Source: Rhizopus sp. PT2906
Taxonomy: Eukaryota; Mucoromycota; Mucoromycetes; Mucorales; Rhizopodaceae
NCBI GenBank assembly: GCA_025529335.1
Contig: JAMYHX010000737.1
Coordinates: 1-14,591 of the forward strand
Direction of reading: 5' to 3'
Length of the DNA stretch: 14,591 bases
This document shows positions 1-8,670 of this stretch, in pieces (position 1 is the first letter of the stretch; every line of letters starts with the position of its first letter). A program made the position numbers and the translations under genes. The notes beneath the pieces are model-generated. The model was not told the DNA's origin and made no database searches. It was given only the letters and a program-made list of their open reading frames with translations.

Positions 1-1347
1 GAATTTTGTTCTCATCATGGGTGTATTTATTTTCGATCACAGGCGAATTTACTTTCCGAAAAGAGTGTATATCTTTTAACAGATTCAATGATATTATGAA
101 GATGCATGTTTTTGAAATTTCTTCAAGGCAAGCTCAGGAGCTTGACCCTCTTTATCAAATTAGGTCTATCGTCCAAGCCATTAATGATCATATAGCTAAA
201 TGTATAATACCAGGAAAGTATCTTGTTATCGATGAATTCATGAATCAATGGTTAGGTACTGACATGCCAAATTTGAAGAAGGTTCTTAGAAAACCACATC
301 CAATCGGACAAGAGTTTAAGACGTTGGCTGACAATCACTGCTACTGCATATTGCGTATCGATACAGTCAGCGATCCTTGCCCAAAAAAAATTTGACAAAG
401 ATCCAGGTATGAAGAAGTTAACGATCACTGTTAAACGTTTGGTAAAACCTTGGTTTGGCTTTGGTCGAACAGTTATTGCTGATTCTTGGTTCGGTTCGCC
501 TGACATGGTCTCAATGCTGATGAATCATGGCCTTTATTCGATTATGCAGGTTACCAAGCATCGTTACTGGCCTCAGGGCATGTTTGAAACAGATATTGTG
601 GAGAGCGTAGATGCTAACTTGGTAGCTACTACACTATGAAAAAAGATACAGGCAACAGGAAGATGTTTGTTTGCGCTTCTTGGGCTTAAAAAGTAAAAGC
701 CTTTGTATCCTCATGTGGTGCCACTAGGCTTACTGGTGAAAAAACTTTCAAGTCTTCCGACGGTAACCAAGTTACTATCAATCGTACGAAAGTAGTAGAC
801 GAATACGAAAGGCACAGATTAGGTATAATAGCTGCAGTATAATGCGTATGTCGAAGTCGATTATTTCGTTATAGGTTCTGTGGATGCTGCAAATAATCTA
901 CGTGATAATCTGACGTCTTATCACGATATTATCTCAACCGAGAGACGGTAAATGCGCTTCTTTGGTTTCTTCTTGGACCTTTGCGAAGCTAACTCATACA
1001 GTTCCTTCAGGGTCTTCTCTGAGGAAGGCGCCTCAAGGGGTCACTTGTCCTTTAAGGATAACTTGGCTTTCAACTTGCTGGAACATTGTAAGAAATTGAA
1101 GTCGAGCTACATGAAGTGGCCCAATGTAGCAGCCGAATGCTTAGAAGTGATTCTAATTATTCATACATCTCAATGAGCAATGCAAACAACAAAAGAAAGA
1201 GATTGTTATGCCGTAAATGCAAAGAAAGCGGCACAAATGGCAAGCGAGTTGAAAAATTTTGTAGTTGTGACCCCACAACCCCTTTGTGCTTCGAGTGTCA
1301 TAACCAGCACTTGAAGGCTGTCTGGCTTCGCCAGCGTTTATTAAAAA
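1..1347 (+). pseudogene. piggyBac-type transposase, degraded, 5' part outside window
   Basis: This is a cut-and-paste DDD transposase of the piggyBac (DDE_Tnp_1_7) superfamily, recognised by its motif order. Reading 6-395 carries the first catalytic block (VIDEFM, then KPHPIGQEFK). Reading 409-636 carries the second (FGFGRTVIADSWFGSPDMV). Around 880-950 comes the third Asp block (VDAANNLRDNL). After it lies a conserved helical stretch at 952-1110, and then a Cys-rich domain at 1209-1310 with pattern C-x2-C-x13-C-x-C-x6-C-x2-C-x3-H, like the C-terminal zinc domain that binds the element ends. The frame breaks near 388 at an A run. Stops follow at 637-639 and 687-689, there is scrambling near 825-860, a TAA at 949-951, and another shift between about 1130 and 1175. 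The N-terminus lies upstream of the window. The family call is strong; the lesions show it is not functional as it stands. Confidence 0.85.
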
Positions 1348-1437
1348 TAATTCTTCATAACTATGTCTACAATATTTTTATTTCTTTTCAATAACAAAGC
1401 CTCAAGCTACTATATCACTTTATTGAACAAAGGGTCA

Positions 1438-1455
1438 GCCCAAATGGGCAGATTG
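1438..1455 (+). repeat. 18-bp direct repeat, copy 1 (possible piggyBac subterminal repeat)
   Basis: GCCCAAATGGGCAGATTG matches the copy at 1633-1650 at 16 of 18 positions, in the same orientation, 195 bp apart. The first 12 bases are themselves nearly palindromic (GCCC-AAAT-GGGC). piggyBac elements are known to carry internal repeats close to their termini, so a transposase-binding role is plausible but inferred. Confidence 0.5.
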
Positions 1456-1632
1456 GTATTTTTGAAAAACCGACCAACTTCAAAACAAAATGGTTATGAG
1501 GCAAAAGTGCTCACTTCTTTATAAAAAAAAAAAAACTCATCTATATGCGGAATATATGTCTAATAATACGTGTTGAAATGGATAACAGCAGTAAATGATT
1601 TTTTATCTGATCAAAATATTATTTTATAGTTG

Positions 1633-1650
1633 GCCCAAATGGACCGATTG
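1633..1650 (+). repeat. 18-bp direct repeat, copy 2
   Basis: GCCCAAATGGACCGATTG differs from the copy at 1438-1455 only at its 11th and 13th bases. Its near-palindromic half is less perfect than in copy 1. Both copies lie downstream of the transposase relic and outside any coding region. Confidence 0.5.
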
Positions 1651-1734
1651 CCAAATCTGTACTTGCTAATAAAAATACAGCAAGACATATGTTATATGCG
1701 GGTGGTATTTTAAAGAAAGAAAGAGAGGTATATT

Positions 1735-3740
1735 CTAATGGACTATAACAATTTGACTTGCAGTTGTTCCTTCTAATCCTTGCAAATCACTGACACTTAC
1801 TACACTTCCACTATCACTATTGCTTCCTGAATGGTCCAATACAACACTTTCTCTATTTCCACGATATCTTCTAGAGTGCCTTCTATTGTCATCCAAGTCA
1901 TCCAAGTCTTCGAATAAGCTGACAGAGCCTACTCTTGATAAAGTCATTCTTCGCCTGTGGTACATCACTTGCTTAAAGGTGTTCAATAATGTACTCGATG
2001 TCGATAATGATTTCAAATTGTTCATAAAGCTATAGTAGCCACAGACAGCTATAATCTTATCTCTGCAAAATCTATCAATCGGTAGCCAAGGGTTGCTTGC
2101 GGGTGGTAACCGTAACCTGAATTCACAGACACGGAGGACGTTGCAGGAGACGCACTTTGTCTTTGGAGGCATCGGTACGTTATTTGAACCACTCGATACA
2201 TGGCTTGCGCTTGAAGTGACAGAGGAAGAAGATGTCGTTGTCGCCGACATATAGCTTGTTGTGGAGTAAGTGCCATTCCAGTACTGGATTTCGCACTTGT
2301 TCTTGGAGATAGCGTCCAATAGCTTCTTTTTGAACCAGGTTGACTTCCACCAGTTATTGTTTGACTGCTGAGAGAATAAACAGGGCTCGATATCTTCACT
2401 AAACACACGTTTTACAAATGGAGTAGAAGGTATAGGTTGATTGGAGGAGGCCAGGGTCTTGAGATGTTGTTGAAATTCAGATAAAGCGTAACCGTCAATC
2501 TGAATCGTATTGTGTATCTGTTGTTGAAAGCTTGGAGTACGGCGGTGAGAAGAGAGACGCTTTTGCATACTGCTGTTACCACTCATTGCTGTTGCTGTTG
2601 CTGTTGCTGCTGCTGTTGTTGTTGTTGTTGTTGTTGTTAGCATAGGAGCTGCATTTTGTTGAGAGAATCTTCGGGTGAACGTGGCTGAGGCGCTGACACT
2701 TTGATGTACAGCAGAATCTAACTGAATCAGCAGTTCTTTCATCTCTTTCAGCTTCGAGTCTCTCGCGTCCCAATTGTCCAGTAAATGAGTAAACTTGTTA
2801 GTAAATTCACGATTGAGCTGTACGATATGGTCTCTTTCTGTAACTTCTTCCATCAAAATCTGGTTCAAGGCTGAGAATAACTGTAAGGTGATGCCTGCGA
2901 CATCTTCTTCCAGTGCTTCCTTGTCTTGTTCGATATTGGATCTTATTTCTTCCTGTTCTGATAAGGCTGCTGCTAAGGACCCCAAATCTCTCTTTAGGTA
3001 TGCCTTTTGTTCTATTTGCTCGTCCAACTGCGCCAGCAACTGCTTACAGTTCATGCAAAACTGACTTTCTTCCTCATCTACGACATGAGGATGGTTATAG
3101 ATGCTTTTGGTATTATATGTAACATGTGCGGAACCAGTTGAGGAAGAAGAAAGGCCATCCATGAGGTTCAAAGGTTCTTCTTCGTTATGTGACATAGAAT
3201 TCTCTGGTATATCTTGTGTTCTTGATGACCACTCAACTACGGCGGCCTGTCTACGCTCGAGCTCACCTTCTTCTAAATCATCGGGGTCTTCTTGTTTTAT
3301 GGTCTGTGCTTGTCTCAAATACTGCAAAGACAAGTTGACAGCAGACTTTACTTGTTCTTCGTCATTTATATTTAAATCAGATAATAAAATGATCGTCTCT
3401 TTACTGTTAAATTCTATTTTACTCAATTTGCTCGTCAAGTGGTTTATGTACTGGTCCTTTTGTGATAAACCAATGAGCCATTCATTTTTATCGTGTTCAT
3501 ATTTACAGTGAATAGTCTATGAATACGAGTTTAGTATAGAATAGAGATAATAAAATATGTTTGTACAGATAAATCCTTTTCTAGTTCAACCACTCTAGAT
3601 TCTAGTTTACTGATAATATCTTGTGCTTGTAATAAAAATGGTAAGACGTCTTCTTCTGTAAACTCTTGTTCAAAGAGACTTGATTCATATTCTTCTATTC
3701 TTGCTGACGGAATGGGTATTTCGTCTTCTATTGAACTCAT
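1735..3740 (-). CDS. Sec2/Rabin8-like Rab GTPase guanine-nucleotide exchange factor
   Basis: The model is complement(join(1735..3516,3567..3740)), 651 aa. The intron at 3517-3566 is 50 nt (donor GTACAA, acceptor TAG) and in phase 0, so the coiled coil runs straight across it. Residues 40-90 and about 212-334 are predicted coiled coil. The second block resembles the Sec2 exchange domain: a Leu-Glu-Glu-rich helix with ITLQLF, then a long heptad region. Residues about 400-562 resemble the C-terminal domain of Rabin3/Rabin8, with the cues FVKRVFSEDIEPCLF, CVSCNVLRVCEFRLRLP and FCRDKIIAVCGYYSF. Sec2/Rabin8 proteins activate Sec4/Rab8 on secretory vesicles for polarised exocytosis, which fits a hyphal fungus. 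A Thr/Ala tract (residues about 351-368) is encoded by a trinucleotide repeat. The tail is Ser/Asp/Arg-rich. The first Met at 3740 is the natural start. Family call strong; exact Rab target not shown. Confidence 0.85.
2587..2638. repeat. Coding TGC/TGT trinucleotide microsatellite
   Basis: A run of TGCTGT units passes into uninterrupted TGT on the plus strand. In the minus-strand Sec2-like gene it encodes alternating Ala/Thr followed by eight Thr. All units are whole codons, so length changes would preserve frame. Confidence 0.85.
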
Positions 3741-4236
3741 TCCCTCTTTTTATGTATTATTCTAAGCTCAGGGCAAGAAGAAAAAAGAAAAAGAAAAATT
3801 ATTTGTTTGTCAAATGCTTATGTGTGTGTATAAAGTATCCGAGTAGATGTAAAAAAAAAGTTTATATTCAGCTTGTCTTAATAAACATTCCTCTCTCTAT
3901 TCTCTTTTTCTTTAATTCATTTATTCTTCATATCTTCTTATCCAACCCCTTCCTTTCTCATGTTCAATATCCTCTCCGCTTCTCCTACTTTATCTCCCCT
4001 CTCCTTTTTGGGTTAATGTCGTCCATACCTAAGACCATGAGTAAAAAAAATGTGCAGCCTGAACCGCTGGTTTAAGCCCTCTGATTCGTACGGGATAAGC
4101 ATTTGATGTAGCACATTGCGCACTTTTGATATTGCAGCGAACCTATTGTTGAGTAAAAAAAAAAAAAAAACCTTCTGGTTAGATGCATCAAACAACTTAT
4201 GACATTGTCAAAGCAGGGTCATCCTCTCTCTCTCTC

Positions 4237-4277
<41 letters not shown>

Positions 4278-5396
4278 CAACCTTGCATATATTCATCGGG
4301 TATTTTTAGTGACTCGGGCATTGTCATGTTCCCTTACTGTTCTTATGTCCCGCTCCATTGGTAACAGCCCAATAGTGAATTGACCTGACTGTAACTTTTG
4401 TTTCTCGATCAAATCGGGTCCAAAGAAATATTAGGCAAGATTATATAAATGAGCAGATATTTATTATAGCTTATTAAAGTAACAGCATGAAGGTCCGTGG
4501 AGACATTGTGACATTGTTTAAGACTCATCCATTCTGTCAAACTTGGAGTGTTTTACGTTATTTGGAGTGGCTAAAATGAGTATTAGAGTTACTCTAAGGA
4601 GTACGTGTGTGTTTTGTTCCTTGATATAGTTTATTAGGCCCCACGGCCTGATTTATTGCTTATCAAATAATTTTGTATCATCATTTTGCTTTATTACGTA
4701 CATTAGTATGAGTATACACTCGTCACTGTCTTTCAAACAACCATCTCTATAGCAACTGAATGGCCTAGAAATTGATGATTATCACCGGTAATCCATTACA
4801 GTGACAACTATCTCCTAGGAGAACATGATCTTCCGTCTCTCTCTCTTCTCCCCCGCATAGTTGGTCTCTTTCATGGTTCAATTCTATCACGGTGCATGTA
4901 CATACAAATTAAACTTGATACATATAATAAGCCAGTCATTTTATCACGGATGCCATGGCAACCTAGTATTATCGCTATGATCATCACAGATTATGATTCA
5001 CACAAATTACAATCACAATATAAAATGTGTATAACATCGATATATAAACGGAAGTCGAAAAAGTGAATAATCCAAATATAAATTCGTCACACAATTTTAA
5101 AAAGGAAATAAATTCTCTATTTTAAATAGACTTTAAAATAGACATAATCATCCTTTGCAGGTCCAAGAAAGAAAAAAGGCCCAAAGGAAAGCCCTTTGGC
5201 TCAAGTTGATAATATTATCACTTCAGTTCCCTGTCTTCTCTTCTCTCTATTTTTGTTCGTTGATCCTTTGTACAACAAAATTCTGGGATCAAATAACTGC
5301 ACAGTGTAACTCTTCCTTTTGGTTCCTTTTTTCTGGACTCTCCCTCTGTTTCTCTGTCTCGCAATATGTCTCCAGAACACAAAATAAAAAGAGACA
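3741..5396. other. Gene-poor spacer between the Sec2-like and wall-protein genes
   Basis: No supported gene on either strand. The part next to 3741 is the upstream region of the minus-strand Sec2-like gene and is rich in A runs and pyrimidine stretches (3890-4010). Positions 4013-4195 hold a short minus-strand reading of 60 codons with no recognised domain. Positions 4221-4277 are a CT/T/A low-complexity tract. From 4280 to about 5150 the sequence is AT-rich, with stops in all frames and no tRNA-like cloverleaf that I can see. A short inverted repeat (AGGCC-CCAC-GGCCT) lies at 4636-4649. Confidence 0.6.
4221..4277. repeat. CT microsatellite followed by T25 and A16 tracts
   Basis: CT dinucleotides run into 25 consecutive T (4237-4261) and then 16 consecutive A (4262-4277). 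The T and A blocks are self-complementary with no loop, so they could extrude a hairpin. Homopolymer lengths of this kind are often miscounted in assemblies. Confidence 0.9.
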
Positions 5397-5404
5397 TATA
5401 AAAA
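5397..5404 (+). promoter_or_regulatory. Probable TATA box of the wall-protein gene
   Basis: TATAAAAA lies 77 bp upstream of the ATG at 5481. It is followed by a pyrimidine-rich leader (5408-5475), a common arrangement in strongly expressed fungal genes. Assigned by sequence and position only. Confidence 0.5.
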
Positions 5405-5480
5405 CCAGCTTTTTTTCCATTCGCGATCCTTTTTTTTCCTTTTTGTTCAATTCTCCTCTACCTTTCCTTTTTATAAAGAG

Positions 5481-6258
5481 ATGAAGTCCATCGTTGCTGC
5501 CATTGCTGCTCTTGCTATTGCTGTAGTCTCTGCTCAAACCAGTGCTCCTATCACTCCCCATGCTCCTACCAAGGACCAAGTTCTTACTGCTGGTACAACT
5601 ACTGTCATCACATGGACTACTAACCCTGGCCACGACACCATCGCTAGTATCGACCTTGTTCATGGTGATCCTAGTGCTCTTGTTCCTGTCGTCAATGGTC
5701 ATGTTGCTGACAATGTCCCCACTGCTCCCGGTACTTACAACTGGAACATCCCTGCCGACCTCCCTGCTGGTACTGACTGTAAGTGAAAGGAAATCCGAGA
5801 AAAAAAAATTCGAGCCTAATTTTATCTTGTTGACAATAGACGCCTTGAGCTTTGGCAAAAGCCCCGATATCACCTACACTCCTTTCTTCACCATTAAGGC
5901 TGCTGGTAAGATAGGAATAACAAGAAATTAACATTTTATACTTACATGTTCATTAGGTGCCTCCGCTGGCAACTCTACTGGTGCTGCCTCTTCTGCACCT
6001 GCTGCCTCTGCTTCTGGTAAGTCTTCTTCTGGTGCCTCTTCTAGCGCTCCTGCTTCCTCTGCACATGCTGCTGCCAGCTCTGCTCCTGCTGCTTCCAAGC
6101 CTGCTGCTTCTTCCCCTGCTGCTGGTAGCTCTGCTCCTGCTGGTTCTAGCGCCGCTGCCTCTTCTACTCCCTCCAAGACTCCCTCCAGCGCCAACAAGAA
6201 CGTCGCTGCCATGGGTGCCATTGCCGCTGCTGGTGCTGTTGCTGCCGCTCTCTTTTAA
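5481..6258 (+). CDS. Secreted Ser/Ala-rich GPI-anchored wall protein, Kre9/Knh1-like domain
   Basis: The model is join(5481..5778,5840..5905,5957..6258), 221 aa. Introns are 61 and 51 nt with GTAAGT and GTAAGA donors and TAG acceptors. Residues 1-18 are a signal peptide (MKSIVAAIAALAIAVVSA, cleaved before Gln). Residues about 22-122 match the Ser-Thr-rich GPI-anchored (Kre9/Knh1) family: an extended Ig-like beta domain with TAGTTTVITWTT near its start and YALSFGKSPDITYTPFFTIK at its end. Residues about 123-197 are a Ser/Ala/Pro spacer suited to O-mannosylation. The last 20 or so residues are hydrophobic (NVAAMGAIAAAGAVAAALF), a GPI-attachment signal. It probably sits in the plasma membrane or wall and contributes to wall structure; the precise role is unknown. 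Codons favour C/T in third position far more than in the neighbours, suggesting high expression. The antisense reading over the spacer is a by-product of that bias. Confidence 0.85.
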
Positions 6259-6610
6259 AAGAGTTGTTAAAGTGTGATCTTTTTTAAAAATTTTATATTC
6301 TAAACATACACACTGCCCTCAGAGTATATCTAATTTTTTTTATATAAAACATTAATATATTATACCTTTTTTTTTCCCTTAAAGCCAAAAATCCCTCTTT
6401 TGTTTATTTGACAATGCGAAGCATAGTGTGTAACTCAGTACCAAAGAAAAAAGGGAAAAATCATGTCAAAATGACAAAAAAGTTAACCAAACATATGGTC
6501 CCTCTTGATGATTTATGCAAAAAAAGCCGTTTTATTGTATACATCTCAATTATATATATGTGTGTGAGTTTATGTGTGCGCCTCGAGAGTGGCGCTAATA
6601 CATCTTTTTG
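6259..6610. other. Convergent 3' spacer between the wall-protein and SmE genes
   Basis: AT-rich sequence holding the 3' untranslated regions of two genes that face each other. Long T and A runs are present, and no further gene is recognised. A 68-codon plus-strand reading over 6408-6614 overlaps the last SmE exon, is basic and low-complexity, and has no recognised domain. Confidence 0.6.
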
Positions 6611-6693
6611 TTAGGCTGCTTGTATCAGTGTAATGTTGTCTCCCTTTAGTAAGATGCGTCCTAGATAATATATTGGTAAACTCTTTCTTAAAG

Positions 6694-6727
<34 letters not shown>

Positions 6728-7126
6728 TACCAATCTTGACTCTAGTTTGGTTCTTTACGTCAATTTCTTCAGCAGCTTCAAGTACCAAATTCATGAATTC
6801 GTCAAATCCCTAAAATGTTATTCACGCGTCAATCGATATTCAAACATTGTATATTCCTCTATTTACAATAATTTGTCCTTCAATTCTTAAATCAGTCTTT
6901 TCAAATAACCAAATCTGTACTCTTGATTTCTATATAAATATTCAAAGGATATATTGTGTAAATATGACATTGCTAAAAAGTATTACGTTGACCCCCTCAT
7001 TGACTCACATTTTGCAGGTATCTAAAAATAAGGTTCTAATGAATAAAGTTAATTTTGTTTATATTTGACGTTATTGATAATATTTACAATGGGTTGAACC
7101 ATAATCTTTTGAACTTTGGACGACAT
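6611..7126 (-). CDS. SNRPE: Small nuclear ribonucleoprotein E (SmE)
   Basis: The model is complement(join(6611..6660,6731..6809,6867..6929,7009..7035,7088..7126)), 85 aa, close to the roughly 92 aa of animal SmE. Five exons of 39, 27, 63, 79 and 50 nt are joined over introns of 52, 79, 57 and 70 nt, all GT-AG and all in phase. The joined reading follows SmE throughout: VQKIMVQPI, then NLIFRYLQN, then KSRVQIWLFEKTDLRIEGQII and GFDEFMNLVLEAAEEID (Sm1 motif), then GRILLKGDNITLIQ (Sm2 motif with its Arg-Ile and Gly-Asp-Asn). SmE is one of seven Sm proteins that ring the U-rich site of U1, U2, U4 and U5 snRNAs and is essential for splicing in the nucleus. The start at 7126 gives the expected short N-terminus. 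Very sure of family and model. Confidence 0.95.
6694..6727. repeat. CT/AT compound microsatellite inside SmE intron 4
   Basis: Seven CT units (6694-6707) adjoin ten AT units (6708-6727). On the coding (minus) strand the AT repeat starts three bases from the donor GT, so it forms the 5' part of the 70-nt intron. Length changes here would alter donor context and intron size. Confidence 0.9.
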
Positions 7127-7373
7127 CTTTAATGCTATTCTTTTGTTATACTGGAGTAAGAGTAAGAAAAAAAATGTTGAAGAGCAAGAAAAGCTAGTCC
7201 TTCATTGAATCTCCGAAAAAAATCAAGTCTGATGACGCAGTCAATAACAAAAGCATGCCCTTATTTTGCCCCTCTTTCTGAACTTTAAATTCTTGAAGTG
7301 ATTTTTTATTCTTTGATGTTGTGATCATAAATTCTCTTGCAACTTGTTCCCCTTTTATTAAAGAATAGTAATC

Positions 7374-7968
7374 GTGTCTAAGAGCTTATTTTTAGAACAA
7401 TACACATCCTTTCCTAGAGAAATTACTGTTGATATTGATTCTTGGAAAAATATCATTGAAAATTCACCTGCCTATCATGCAGTATGTTGGATTTATAAGA
7501 ACAAGACGAATGGTGATATGTCTAATTTAAACGAAGAAGGCCAACTCTATGTCAAAACTCGTAACAAGAAGAAGCATCATTTGGAAAATTAAATACATAT
7601 GCCATAAATCTGGAGTCTATAAGAGTCGTATTGGTGTACAAACAGAGGACGAATCATCTAAAAGCCGGCCAATTCAGAAACCAAGCAAGAGGATCTATTG
7701 CAGATGCTACGTTACTGTCATCTGTTATTTCATAGTACCTAATCATATCACCATTAAGCTTCATAATGAGCATAATCATCTTATTGGAGGCCTTGATGAT
7801 ATCTCTTTTTTACCTTTGTCGGATAATACAAAGGAAGCTATATTGCAAAAGCTACGTGAAGGCTATGATAGAAGAGATATAAGAGCTGCGATTCAACGTC
7901 ATTTTTATGAAAGGATAAGAGATCTTTTTTCTGAAGCTGCTTGTTCTTTAACATACTCAGCCATTTGA
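7374..7968 (+). pseudogene. FAR1/Mutator-type transposase N-terminal fragment, broken
   Basis: Two readings, 7374 to about 7570 and about 7571-7968, join into one protein if a single extra base near 7571 is ignored. The joined part resembles the WRKY/GCM1-like zinc domain (FAR1 type) at the N-terminus of Mutator-like transposases: WKIKYICHKSGVY, then KRIYCRCYVTVICY, then IKLHNEHNHLIGGLDD, giving the C..H/C..C..HxH ligand order. It is followed by a charged helical linker (LSDNTKEAILQKLREGYDRR). The first codon is GTG in a context that looks like a lost ATG, with a stop just upstream (7359-7361). The reading ends at 7966-7968, and no MULE DDE catalytic domain or SWIM finger is visible downstream. 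The fragment is therefore truncated and frameshifted. It could also come from a FAR1-like gene without a transposase. Confidence 0.6.
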
Positions 7969-8670
7969 GGTGCATAAGCAGAGATTACTATAATAGACAG
8001 TATAAATAAGCATATTACGAATAAGACCTATAGTATGCTGTATTTTAAACTTTTTATATCTTGGTAGATACATACAGTCTCACAAGATTTAAACTGGCTA
8101 CCTTTCATAGCAGTTGCTTATAGCCTTGAAAAAACAGATTTAAAGCCATTGCTTAACGTTTCCACTCACGCTTTCATGATCATTCTCCTCAACACGGAAA
8201 GTTTGGCTCCTTTCAAAGATGTTGTGGCAATACTTTGTTGAATTGGAGAATAGATCCTGCTCAATTTCTGTTTGAGTGTCTTCCGTGTTGTTCGAAGAGG
8301 CAATTATATCGCCGTGGATTGGATGAAGTCATTGATATCATGGCGTGCACTCCCTTGAATCAGAAAAATATAATAAGCTTAAGAAGACTTACTCTTGAGT
8401 ATATGTTTTTAGAAATGCTTTATATTAAATTGCTACTGTAACTACTTTACGTTCTCTTTTTTATATACAAACTACTTGCAGAATAAACTATACTGCGTTT
8501 AATTAACCTTATTCTTTTGAACAAAGAAATGAGAAACTAAGAGAACAAAGAATATATAAAAGCCAATGTCTGCACAATGAATTATTATATTCTTTCCCTT
8601 TTATTTCTTTTTTTTTAAGCTTAAAGCATTATTTAATAAATAATTCAATAGTACAGGTCAACCTATAAAA
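7969..8670. other. Unassigned spacer between the FAR1-like fragment and the Fanzor gene
   Basis: No gene is recognised. A 68-codon plus-strand reading at 8235-8441 and its upstream frames contain Cys-rich peptide (ECLPCCSKRQ) but match nothing I know. It may be further transposon debris. The last 120 bases hold the probable Fanzor promoter and leader. Confidence 0.5.
8553..8560 (+). promoter_or_regulatory. Probable TATA box of the Fanzor gene
   Basis: TATATAAA lies 111 bp upstream of the ATG at 8671, followed by a pyrimidine-rich leader (8590-8618). It is the best TATA-like site in the 200 bp before the gene. Positional assignment only. Confidence 0.4.

Larger units (their letters stand above)
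1348..1734. other. Non-coding tail of the piggyBac relic
   Basis: No gene is seen. The stretch contains A-rich tracts (1524-1535) and two near-identical 18-bp copies (see the repeat entries). TTAA, the piggyBac target, occurs at 1710-1713, but no terminal inverted repeat can be paired because the left end is outside the window. It may be the right subterminal region of the element. The stop codon of the next gene (minus strand) begins right after it. Confidence 0.4.

Noticed and set aside
3101..3511. 136-codon plus-strand reading
   Set aside because: It is antisense to the Sec2-like coiled-coil region and shows only Ser/Cys-rich low-complexity sequence.
4221..4277. T25-A16 tract as a transcription terminator
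   Set aside because: Bacterial-type terminators do not apply here, and the tract lies far from any gene end.
5928..6221. Open antisense reading of Ala/Glu-rich protein over the wall-protein gene
   Set aside because: It mirrors the Ser/Ala/Pro codon bias of the spliced plus-strand gene, which has a signal peptide, splice sites and a GPI tail; the antisense has none.
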